NCBI GenBank assembly: GCA_017513365.1
Contig: JAFXFY010000116.1
Span: forward strand, 1 to 5,242
Length of the DNA stretch: 5,242 bases
DNA from: Alphaproteobacteria bacterium
GTDB taxonomy: Bacteria > Pseudomonadota > Alphaproteobacteria > CAAHEQ01 > UBA3637
Direction: 5' to 3'
Shown here piece by piece: positions 1-5,242 of this stretch (its first letter is position 1; every line of letters begins with the position of its first letter). A program made the translations under genes and the position numbers. Under the pieces are notes generated by a model, which saw only the letters and a list, made by a program, of their open reading frames with translations, was not told where the DNA came from and searched no databases.

Positions 1-1785
1 ATATGTTTTCATAATATGAAAGGCTAAATCGTACATACAGGGCGCATGCTTAATTTGTATTTGAGGTGTAATCATGGCAAAATTTGCCCATGCTTTTTGT
101 AAAAGTGTATAGGCATAGCCGATAAAAATATGTTCATTTTTTGTTTTTTTCTTAATTAAATTCAAAGAGTATTTGATGATTTCGGCATATTCATTAAAGT
201 TAGTTGCCATATTTTGAGTGGTAGCCGCTGGATGAACTCGTCTGTGGTAAAAGGGAATTTGAACTGCTCCAACTCGTTTGGTTTGTAAAACGCTTTCAAT
301 AAAAAAAGGTGTGTCTTCATAAGAAAGTTGCTTAGTGGGCCACTGAATGTCTTTTTTTAGTAAGAATTTACGATTATAAAATGTTAAACACGCTGTCACT
401 GCCAGTTGTGATAAATCACCACCCAACATCTCGGCATTAAAAACGGCAGGGGTATTTGGTGTCATCCATGACAGGGTATGATATGGATTATTCATTTCTT
501 TACGTGAGCCATGATGGAAATTAATAGCGCTGAATTGGCACATATCAAGACCATGTAGTTGGCTGTAAAAATACAAACATTCACATGCGTCTGGTTCCAA
601 ATAATCATCGGCATCTACAAATTGAATAAATCGTCCGGTAGCAACTTCCATAGCGGTATTTCGGGCAATGGATTGTCGTTGATTGGGTTGTGTTAACACT
701 TTAATGCGATTATCTTTTTGTGCATAGGCATTTAAAATTTCTAAGCTGTTATCCGTTGACCCATCATCCACACAAATGATTTCAATTTCTTTAAGGGTTT
801 GGTTAAGACAGCTATCCAAACATTCGGGCAAAAATTCGGCCGCATTATAAACAGGAATAATGATAGATACCTTTATTCGTGGTGGCGGGCAAAAGAATAT
901 TTTTTCAATCAATTCTTCTGGAAGTATTTGACGAATGAGCTTTAAATTTTCTCGTTTTTTATCGGGGGAACAAAGTGCTATAATGTTTATCATAGACACA
1001 CGAGTCATCATGAAATAGGAGGATAGTATCCCTGTATCTAAATTCAGCTGTGTGAAGCGATTATGCAAATTTTTTATAACAGTAAGCAAATCACCAAAAT
1101 AGTTTTTTATATCGGTTGTTATTTGTGTGTATTGATTGCGCCGATAATAAATACAAGATTGATTGAGCATGCTGATTTTGTTAGCAAGAGCTAAACTTAA
1201 GCAACTAAACAGATTCTCTTCAAAACATTTAGCTTGCTCATCAAAGGTGATATTATATTTACGAATTAAGTCAGTCTTTATTAATTTATTCCATGCGGCC
1301 GGATAGTTAAGATCAAATAAGGTTTCGTTCAAATCAGTTGGTTTAAAGGCCGGTTTTTTTAGAAATTTTTCTAATATATCGGCTTTTGCATTTATATCAA
1401 TTTGTCCTGTTTCATTATTAAAAAAGCAAAAATCGCATACCACTACATCTGAACCGTCTTCTTCGGCTTTGGCGACCATTTTTTCCAGCATATCCGGCTC
1501 AAAGAAATCATCACTGTCTAAGCAAATGATGTATTCCCCTGTGGCGTGTTTTATCCCATTGTTTCTGGCCGCTCCGGCACCTGCATTTTCTTGCGAGATG
1601 ATTTTTAATCTCTCATCAAACATGGCATAGCCTTGTAAGATGTCTAAGCTGTCATCGGTAGAGCCATCGTTAACGCAAATGACTTCAATATCTTGTAATG
1701 TTTGTAGCAAAATAGAATCTAAGCATTGCCCTAAATATTCCGAAACATTATATACTGGAACAATAACTGAAACCTTGGGAGACAT
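1..1785 (-). CDS. Tandem-domain family 2 glycosyltransferase, C-terminus cut by window edge
   Basis: Probably transfers sugars from nucleotide-sugar donors during synthesis of a surface polysaccharide or other cell-surface glycan, on the cytoplasmic side. The frame is open for 595 codons to the left edge with no stop, so the gene is partial. Two GT-A domains are visible. Domain 1 (about residues 4-250) has VSVIVPVYN at 5-13, NDGSTD at 39-44, the metal-binding DSDD at 90-93, WNKL at 165-168 and an acidic FEEN at 188-191. Domain 2 (from about 305) has VSIIIPVYN at 306-314, DDGSTD at 340-345, DADD at 391-394, YED at 489-491 and FYHRRVHP at 512-519. There is no signal peptide or membrane helix in the visible part. 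The start ATG sits six bases after an AAAGGA ribosome site and opens directly into the first beta strand, as usual in the family. Donor and acceptor cannot be predicted. Family assignment is firm; the biological role is inferred. Confidence 0.93.
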   Translation of the reverse strand, partial: MSPKVSVIVPVYNVSEYLGQCLDSILLQTLQDIEVICVNDGSTDDSLDILQGYAMFDERLKIISQENAGAGAARNNGIKHATGEYIICLDSDDFFEPDMLEKMVAKAEEDGSDVVVCDFCFFNNETGQIDINAKADILEKFLKKPAFKPTDLNETLFDLNYPAAWNKLIKTDLIRKYNITFDEQAKCFEENLFSCLSLALANKISMLNQSCIYYRRNQYTQITTDIKNYFGDLLTVIKNLHNRFTQLNLDTGILSSYFMMTRVSMINIIALCSPDKKRENLKLIRQILPEELIEKIFFCPPPRIKVSIIIPVYNAAEFLPECLDSCLNQTLKEIEIICVDDGSTDNSLEILNAYAQKDNRIKVLTQPNQRQSIARNTAMEVATGRFIQFVDADDYLEPDACECLYFYSQLHGLDMCQFSAINFHHGSRKEMNNPYHTLSWMTPNTPAVFNAEMLGGDLSQLAVTACLTFYNRKFLLKKDIQWPTKQLSYEDTPFFIESVLQTKRVGAVQIPFYHRRVHPAATTQNMATNFNEYAEIIKYSLNLIKKKTKNEHIFIGYAYTLLQKAWANFAMITPQIQIKHAPCMYDLAFHIMKTY

Positions 1786-1791
1786 TGTGTA

Positions 1792-1797
1792 TCCTTT
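1792..1797 (-). promoter_or_regulatory. Ribosome binding site of the tandem glycosyltransferase
   Basis: The minus strand reads AAAGGA followed by six bases and then ATG at 1785. No other in-frame start with a better site lies nearby, so this fixes the start of the protein at MSPKVSV. Confidence 0.7.
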
Positions 1798-1818
1798 CTT
1801 GAAAATTGTCGTATGGTT

Positions 1819-1846
1819 ATCATACACGAAACGACACAAAAATCAA
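1819..1846 (-). promoter_or_regulatory. Putative sigma70-like promoter of the glycosyltransferase gene
   Basis: On the minus strand a TTGATT hexamer (1846-1841) is followed by a 16-base spacer and TATGAT (1824-1819). This matches the consensus at 4 of 6 and 5 of 6 positions. Transcription would begin near 1812 and leave a leader of about 27 bases carrying the ribosome site. It lies in the 89-base gap after terC, so the glycosyltransferase can be expressed independently, though readthrough from terC is not excluded. The call rests on motif match only. Confidence 0.45.
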
Positions 1847-1874
1847 GAAAAAATATCTGCTCTAAGGCAAAGGG

Positions 1875-2855
1875 TTAGGCTTGGGCTTCTTTTGCCGGAA
1901 AAATGAGAGAGGCCAATATCCCAATGCTCAAGAATGACAAGACGACACCCAATGACGCTGTTGATGATATGTGTACATCAAAGAACACATCTACCAACAT
2001 CTTGACACCGATATATACTAGGATACCGATAACGGCTTTTTCCAGATGAACCAAGGATTTTTTTGCAGCCGCCAAGCAAAAGTACATAGAACGCATACCC
2101 AAAATGGCAAAAATATTGCTGGTGTATACCAAGAATGGTTTTTCGGTAATGGCTAATACGGCTGGAACGCTGTCAAAAGCGAACATAATATCGGCAAATT
2201 CTACGGTAATTAAGCACAAAAATAACGGCGTAGCAGCACGACCGATAAAAAAGTCATGGCCATTTAAATTGGGTGTAACGGGAAATAAATGTTTGAAAAA
2301 GCGAATGGCCCAGTGTTTTGTAAAGTCGGTTTCTTCTTCTTGGCGTTTTTTGGGTAAGGATTGCCGTTTAATCCAAGAGTAAATTAAGGCTCCAAGTCCG
2401 GCGGCTTGCATCATTTTTATGGCTGTCCAAATAATGAAAATGCCAAAAATGGTAAGGGCGGTATCGCCGAAAATATTTAAGAAGGTGGCACCCAAACCCA
2501 CAAAAATTAAGCGCAAAACTAAGGCACCCAAAATGCCGTAATACAACACACGGTGTTGATAGCGGTTTGGAATACCAAAGCTGGCAAAAATAGCCATTAA
2601 TACAAATAAATTGTCAACAGATAATGTTTTTTCCAAAGCATAGCCGGACAGATAAGCTGTGGCATCTTCTAATCCATGAGTGTAGTAGATGTATACGGCA
2701 AATAACAAAGACACAAATACCCAAAAAATTGTCCAAGCAATAGCAGATTTTATAGAAACATCTTTGTCTTGTTTATGGGCTATTAAATCAATGGCTAAGC
2801 ATAAAATAACCAGTATTGAGAAAATTAAAATACTGCCGACAGAATATCCCATCAT
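1875..2855 (-). CDS. TerC/Alx family integral membrane protein (probable metal-ion exporter)
   Basis: A polytopic inner-membrane protein of the TerC family. E. coli Alx and related members export manganese or support metal handling and metallation of exported enzymes; some relatives are linked to tellurite resistance. Family signatures are clear: EKTLSVDN at residues 75-82, EFADIMFAFDSVPAV at 219-233 and SNIFAILGMRSMYF at 246-259. The acidic residues expected to bind metal in the membrane (D81, E219, D222, D228) are present. About eight or nine hydrophobic segments are visible, with a charged cytoplasmic loop around 163-200 (KRQSLPKKRQEEE). The 326-residue length matches Alx. I start it at 2855, seven bases after AAGGAG. 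An in-frame ATG at 2939 would add 28 residues but has no ribosome site and lies upstream of the likely promoter. The protein ends in a short polar tail, AKEAQA. The symbol is left blank because alx and terC paralogues cannot be separated here. Confidence 0.93.
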   Translation of the reverse strand: MMGYSVGSILIFSILVILCLAIDLIAHKQDKDVSIKSAIAWTIFWVFVSLLFAVYIYYTHGLEDATAYLSGYALEKTLSVDNLFVLMAIFASFGIPNRYQHRVLYYGILGALVLRLIFVGLGATFLNIFGDTALTIFGIFIIWTAIKMMQAAGLGALIYSWIKRQSLPKKRQEEETDFTKHWAIRFFKHLFPVTPNLNGHDFFIGRAATPLFLCLITVEFADIMFAFDSVPAVLAITEKPFLVYTSNIFAILGMRSMYFCLAAAKKSLVHLEKAVIGILVYIGVKMLVDVFFDVHISSTASLGVVLSFLSIGILASLIFPAKEAQA

Positions 2856-2862
2856 GAAAAAA

Positions 2863-2868
2863 CTCCTT
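2863..2868 (-). promoter_or_regulatory. Strong Shine-Dalgarno site that decides the terC-family start
   Basis: The minus strand reads AAGGAG, then TTTTTTC, then ATG at 2855. The spacing of seven bases is ideal. It places the start at the MMGYSVG methionine rather than at the ATG 84 bases upstream. Confidence 0.88.
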
Positions 2869-2881
2869 AAGAAAAAATAAA

Positions 2882-2904
2882 TGATATATGGCGGTTTTAT
2901 ATCA
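2882..2904. repeat. Inverted repeat TGATATA-N9-TATATCA over the terC-family promoter
   Basis: Perfect 7-base arms at 2882-2888 and 2898-2904 flank nine bases. The right arm overlaps the -10 hexamer and the left arm lies at the predicted transcription start, which is a typical place for a repressor operator. The arms are AT-only apart from one base pair each, so chance is a real alternative. Confidence 0.35.
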
Positions 2905-2924
2905 AAAGTCCGTATAAAAATCAA
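2896..2924 (-). promoter_or_regulatory. Putative extended -10 promoter of the terC-family gene
   Basis: The minus strand carries TTGATT (2924-2919), a 17-base spacer and TATAAA (2901-2896). The spacer ends in TGA, giving an extended -10 element. The predicted start is near 2889, so the leader is only about 34 bases. That is too short to hold a yybP-ykoY manganese riboswitch such as precedes alx and many relatives. This start also lies downstream of the alternative ATG at 2939, which supports the 2855 start. Confidence 0.6.
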
Positions 2925-2932
2925 TCCTTTTG

Positions 2933-2961
2933 TTGACAAAGGCGTATTTTTTGCGTACGAT
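2933..2961 (+). promoter_or_regulatory. Putative promoter of the SHOCT-headed membrane protein gene
   Basis: A consensus TTGACA (2933-2938) is followed by a 17-base spacer and TACGAT (2956-2961), which matches the -10 consensus at 4 of 6 positions. A perfect TATAAT also occurs at 2966-2971, but at 17-base spacing it has no good -35, and from TTGACA it is 27 bases away. Either -10 would give a leader of about 40 to 55 bases before the ATG at 3020. Confidence 0.5.
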
Positions 2962-3009
2962 AAAGTATAATGCCAAGTAAATAGTCGTTTTACCGGTTTG
3001 ATTGTGAAT

Positions 3010-3013
3010 GGAG
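3010..3013 (+). promoter_or_regulatory. Shine-Dalgarno site favouring the start at 3020
   Basis: GGAG is followed by six bases and then the ATG at 3020. An in-frame ATG at 3008 overlaps this site by one base and has no ribosome site of its own in the preceding bases, so the protein more likely begins MDKEREL than MENEMDK. Confidence 0.65.
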
Positions 3014-3019
3014 AATGAA

Positions 3020-4306
3020 ATGGACAAAGAACGTGAATTAGATAATTTAAATATTATGCGTGAAAATGGGCTGATTTCCGAAGAATCATATCAAGCGCAA
3101 CGCCATGCCTTATTGGGAACACCGATGGTGAATACGAAATTGGAACAAGCCCAAAAACGCCTGCATCCGTTATCTTTGTTGAATGCGTTTAAGTTTTCAT
3201 TTAGACCATCTGTATTCATTGCAAATTTTGTCTTTTTATTTACAATGGTTATGCTTTTTTTAATAGCCTTTATTATTTTGCATAGTTTTTTGGAAAACTT
3301 GTTATCTTCATTTGTGCTGGTACACCGAAGTTCGTTTATTCAGGGTGTTGGTTTTATAGTGGGGAGAGTATTTTCAGTTGTGGCTATCTTTTGGGTTGCT
3401 GTTTGGATTGCGTTTTTTTCGCGGTTGGCTTTAGAACGCTTAGAACGAGATTTTCCACCATTTAAATGGAGCACATTTATCAAAAGAAGTTTGGCATTGG
3501 GGTCTTTATCATTGGTATTCTTGCTGATTTTTAAGGGTGTATTTGTTGGATTTGATCATGGCGTGGAATGGTTGCAACAGTGGACGTTTATTCCTTGGAA
3601 ACAGTATACAATCGGCATTTCATTACTGGTTGTTTTTATTGCGATTGCCTTTGGTATGTTTTATGTGCAAATCGCAGCTATGAGCGCTTGTGTCGGTTCA
3701 GTGAAATATTGGAGGCAAACAGTGGCCAAAGCATTGAAAAGTCCATTATTGATTTTATTCGCCTTTGGCTGCGTCGTTTTAAACGCGGTGATTATGTTCT
3801 TTTTTGAAAAGGGATTGAAGTATGTGTCTGAGCCAGTTATCAAAACAATTGTTAGTGCTGTGGATTCTATTGTGGATATATCTGGTTTGGGTGTGATTGG
3901 TGTTTATTTGGTATTGGGAATTATATCTTTTGCGGTGTATATTGTGTTGCCTCGTCGGGGGAAATTTTGGTTTAAAATGTCCTTTTTATTTGTGATACCA
4001 TCATTGGTTATTTTGATTAGCATTCATTCGCTTGTGTTTTCTTTTTCGTCTCGGTCAGTGTCGTTATCTGTTTATTTGGCTTATTTTTTGGTGATGCATT
4101 TTTTGTGGGGTATGTTCTATGTTGCCACATTTTTTCTTATTCAAAGTATGGCGTTTCTTGCCCATATTTTAACGCAAGTTTGGTGTCATGTGACGCATGA
4201 TAAAGCAGGTAATTTTTTATTTCAATCACCGGAAGAACAAAAGCAAATTGAAGTGCCTCAGCCCAAAGTGGAAGAAGAATATCAAGTTCCTGAAGTGTTT
4301 CGTTAG
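3020..4306 (+). CDS. Polytopic membrane protein with N-terminal SHOCT-like module, function unknown
   Basis: I do not recognise the full-length family. With the start at 3020 the protein has 428 residues. Residues 4-33 (from ERELDNLNIM to the LLG) resemble a SHOCT module: a charged helix, a GLISEE turn with a conserved-looking Gly-Leu-Ile, then a second helix ending in Ala-Leu-Leu. SHOCT modules are usually at protein C-termini and are thought to aid oligomerisation. A linker to about residue 60 leads to roughly eight hydrophobic segments near 64-91, 108-136, 157-178, 196-222, 242-262, 289-310, 318-341 and 347-385; the last is long enough for two. The tail (about 400-428) is acidic and proline-containing (SPEEQKQ, EVPQPKVEEE) and should be cytoplasmic. 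No catalytic motif, ABC signature or known transporter motif is visible. It is transcribed alone, divergent from terC and convergent with the FNT gene. The hydrophobicity and the ribosome site make it a real gene; function is open. Confidence 0.85.
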   Translation: MDKERELDNLNIMRENGLISEESYQAQRHALLGTPMVNTKLEQAQKRLHPLSLLNAFKFSFRPSVFIANFVFLFTMVMLFLIAFIILHSFLENLLSSFVLVHRSSFIQGVGFIVGRVFSVVAIFWVAVWIAFFSRLALERLERDFPPFKWSTFIKRSLALGSLSLVFLLIFKGVFVGFDHGVEWLQQWTFIPWKQYTIGISLLVVFIAIAFGMFYVQIAAMSACVGSVKYWRQTVAKALKSPLLILFAFGCVVLNAVIMFFFEKGLKYVSEPVIKTIVSAVDSIVDISGLGVIGVYLVLGIISFAVYIVLPRRGKFWFKMSFLFVIPSLVILISIHSLVFSFSSRSVSLSVYLAYFLVMHFLWGMFYVATFFLIQSMAFLAHILTQVWCHVTHDKAGNFLFQSPEEQKQIEVPQPKVEEEYQVPEVFR

Positions 4307-4321
4307 GGTGTGATTGTTTAA

Positions 4322-4345
4322 AAAAGCCCCGTTTTCGGGGCTTTT
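4322..4345. terminator. Bidirectional intrinsic terminator between convergent genes
   Basis: A perfect 10-bp stem, AAAAGCCCCG pairing with CGGGGCTTTT, closes a TTTT loop. The U-run follows on the plus strand, and the matching A-run supplies a U-run on the minus strand. It lies 16 bases after the stop of the membrane protein gene and four bases after the stop of the FNT gene, so it should end both transcripts. Confidence 0.93.
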
Positions 4346-4348
4346 ATA

Positions 4349-5137
4349 TTAACTGGATTTCTTACCGTAAATATATCCGTAAATCATACCGACAAAAACG
4401 GCTCCTCCGACAATGTTGCCAATTGTGGCCGGTATCAGATTATCCACGATAAATTGTCCCCAAGTGATGTCGGCTCCATTATACATAGCGGCCGGAATAA
4501 AGAACATATTGGCGATAGAGTGTTCATACCCTAAGGTAACGAATAACATGACCGGTACCCAAATGCCTAAAGCTTTGCCACAGATGTCTTTGCCGGCATA
4601 TCCCATCCAAGTGCCAAGACAGACTAGCATATTGGCTCCAATGCCTTTGATAAAGACGGTATACCAATCGTGGCTTAATTTGCCGTTTGCCAATGTATTT
4701 AAATAATCGGCGTAAGGAGCCGAGGCAATAATATGTGTTTCGTGTGCCATAAACCATGCCACAAATTGAGCGCCGATAAAATTAAAAGCATAGGCCAAAA
4801 TCCATACTTTTAATAACTCTGTCCAAGCGGTTTTCTTTTGCATGGTGGATAAAGTTATACCGGCACAATCGCTGGTGAATAAGTCGGCACCGGCAACGGA
4901 TACCATAATCAAGCCGACAGGGAATAAAGCGCCGGCCATAAATTTAACTAAGCCGATGTTGTGAATGGCTGTTTGTGGCATACCGCCGGCTACAACCACG
5001 GTTAATAAACCGCCTAGGGCAATAAAAATGCCACCCATGATGGCCATTAAAGCAAATTTAGTGAAGGGCATTTTTGCTTTGGCACAAGAGGTGTTCGCAA
5101 AAATATCCGTAATTTCAGCTGGATTATAATAAGACAT
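4349..5137 (-). CDS. Formate/nitrite transporter (FNT) family channel
   Basis: An inner-membrane pentameric channel for small monovalent anions: formate (FocA), nitrite (NirC) or hydrosulfide in other branches. The 262 residues are slightly shorter than E. coli FocA and match the core fold of six transmembrane segments. Visible signatures are an N-terminal NPAEI, DLFTSD at 85-90 with the conserved Thr88, IKGIGANMLVCLGTW at 163-177 with Lys164, GYEHSIANMFF at 203-213 with the central-pore His206 and Asn210, and NLIPATIGNIVGG at 233-245. All key residues are intact. The start is set by AAGGAG six bases upstream. The substrate cannot be decided from sequence: no pyruvate formate-lyase, nitrite reductase or formate dehydrogenase gene is next to it. 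Formate export or uptake is the more usual role for stand-alone members, so a focA label would be inference and is left blank. It stands alone, ending at the shared terminator. Confidence 0.95.
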   Translation of the reverse strand: MSYYNPAEITDIFANTSCAKAKMPFTKFALMAIMGGIFIALGGLLTVVVAGGMPQTAIHNIGLVKFMAGALFPVGLIMVSVAGADLFTSDCAGITLSTMQKKTAWTELLKVWILAYAFNFIGAQFVAWFMAHETHIIASAPYADYLNTLANGKLSHDWYTVFIKGIGANMLVCLGTWMGYAGKDICGKALGIWVPVMLFVTLGYEHSIANMFFIPAAMYNGADITWGQFIVDNLIPATIGNIVGGAVFVGMIYGYIYGKKSS

Positions 5138-5143
5138 AAAAAA

Positions 5144-5149
5144 CTCCTT
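5144..5149 (-). promoter_or_regulatory. Strong Shine-Dalgarno site of the FNT gene
   Basis: The minus strand reads AAGGAG, then TTTTTT, then ATG at 5137. The 12-base string AAGGAGTTTTTT is identical to the one before the terC-family gene. Confidence 0.88.
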
Positions 5150-5158
5150 GGATAAAAA

Positions 5159-5164
5159 ATTATA
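5159..5164 (-). promoter_or_regulatory. Possible -10 box of the FNT gene
   Basis: A perfect TATAAT lies on the minus strand, but the -35 position holds only an A-rich run (AAAAAG). The predicted start near 5152 would leave a leader of about 15 bases, which is short. An activator-dependent or more distal promoter is possible. A looser pair, TTGCAT-N17-TAAAAG, lies just upstream. I cannot choose between them. Confidence 0.3.
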
Positions 5165-5184
5165 ATGGTCGCTCTTTTAATCTT

Positions 5185-5197
5185 TTTTGATATAAAA
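5185..5197 (+). promoter_or_regulatory. Possible outward extended -10 motif facing the right edge
   Basis: The plus strand reads TTTTGATATAAAA, the same 13 bases that form the extended -10 of the terC-family promoter. No good -35 lies 16 to 18 bases upstream. About 30 bases downstream is a purine-rich TGAGGAAG (5229-5236), which could be a ribosome site for a gene starting just beyond the window. Low confidence, because the element is AT-rich. Confidence 0.3.
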
Positions 5198-5242
5198 TGC
5201 AAGATATTTTATTTTTATGTAGTGAATGTGAGGAAGATATCA

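Noticed and set aside
1808..1835. Small inverted repeats (GTATG/CATAC and GTCGT/ACGAC) near the glycosyltransferase promoter
   Set aside because: The arms are five bases long and overlap each other. This is within chance expectation for such AT-rich DNA.
1848..1880. A possible minus-strand terminator after the terC-family gene: GCCTAA pairing with TTAGAGC through one bulged base, then a T6 run five bases later
   Set aside because: The stem is short, AT-rich and bulged, and the T-run is not adjacent. I cannot support it as a terminator, so readthrough into the glycosyltransferase gene stays possible.
1640..1906. An 88-codon plus-strand open frame
   Set aside because: It lies mostly inside the glycosyltransferase gene on the opposite strand, has no recognisable protein features and no ribosome site of note; it is a shadow.
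2104..2382. Plus-strand open frames within the terC-family gene (also 2689-2880)
   Set aside because: They are antisense shadows of a well-supported conserved gene.
3568..3843. Open frames on both strands inside the membrane protein gene
   Set aside because: They overlap the long hydrophobic reading frame, which has a good ribosome site, and show no protein-like features of their own.
4413..4757. Open frames on both strands within the FNT gene
   Set aside because: The FNT motifs run unbroken through this stretch in the correct frame, so these are shadows.
5186..5194. A TTGAT half-site upstream of the FNT gene, considered as an FNR box because formate channels are often anaerobically controlled
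   Set aside because: The partner half ATCAA at the required four-base spacing is absent; a lone half-site is not evidence.

Overview
The window is an AT-rich bacterial chromosome segment. It has strong Shine-Dalgarno sites, sigma70-like promoters and one textbook intrinsic terminator. It holds four protein genes, one of them cut by the left edge. I see no RNA gene, insertion sequence, CRISPR array or phage feature. The taxon cannot be fixed from this sequence. The TerC protein has Alx-like size and motifs, and the glycosyltransferase is of a kind common in host-associated bacteria. A low-GC, gut-type bacterium, perhaps a Gram-negative, would fit; this is a guess.

Layout from left to right. 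(1) Positions 1-1785, minus strand: a large family 2 glycosyltransferase with two complete GT-A domains in tandem. At least 595 residues are visible and its C-terminus lies outside the window. (2) Positions 1875-2855, minus strand: a TerC/Alx-type integral membrane protein of 326 residues, probably for manganese or other metal-ion handling. The glycosyltransferase lies 89 bases downstream of it on the same strand and appears to have its own promoter. (3) Positions 3020-4306, plus strand: an unrecognised polytopic membrane protein with about eight hydrophobic segments and a short SHOCT-like helical module at its N-terminus. It diverges from terC across a 164-base intergenic region where two sigma70-like promoters stand almost back to back. 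(4) Positions 4349-5137, minus strand: a formate/nitrite transporter (FNT) family channel. It converges on gene 3, and a perfect 10-bp hairpin between them serves as a shared bidirectional terminator.

The last 105 bases are the FNT upstream region. They also carry an outward-facing extended -10 motif and a purine-rich Shine-Dalgarno-like stretch at the very edge, which suggests another plus-strand gene starting just past the window.

The genes do not form an obvious pathway. Three of the four are membrane transport or membrane-associated proteins, and each looks like an independent transcription unit. No gene gives clear evidence of a new multi-gene system. The least explained item is the SHOCT-headed membrane protein.
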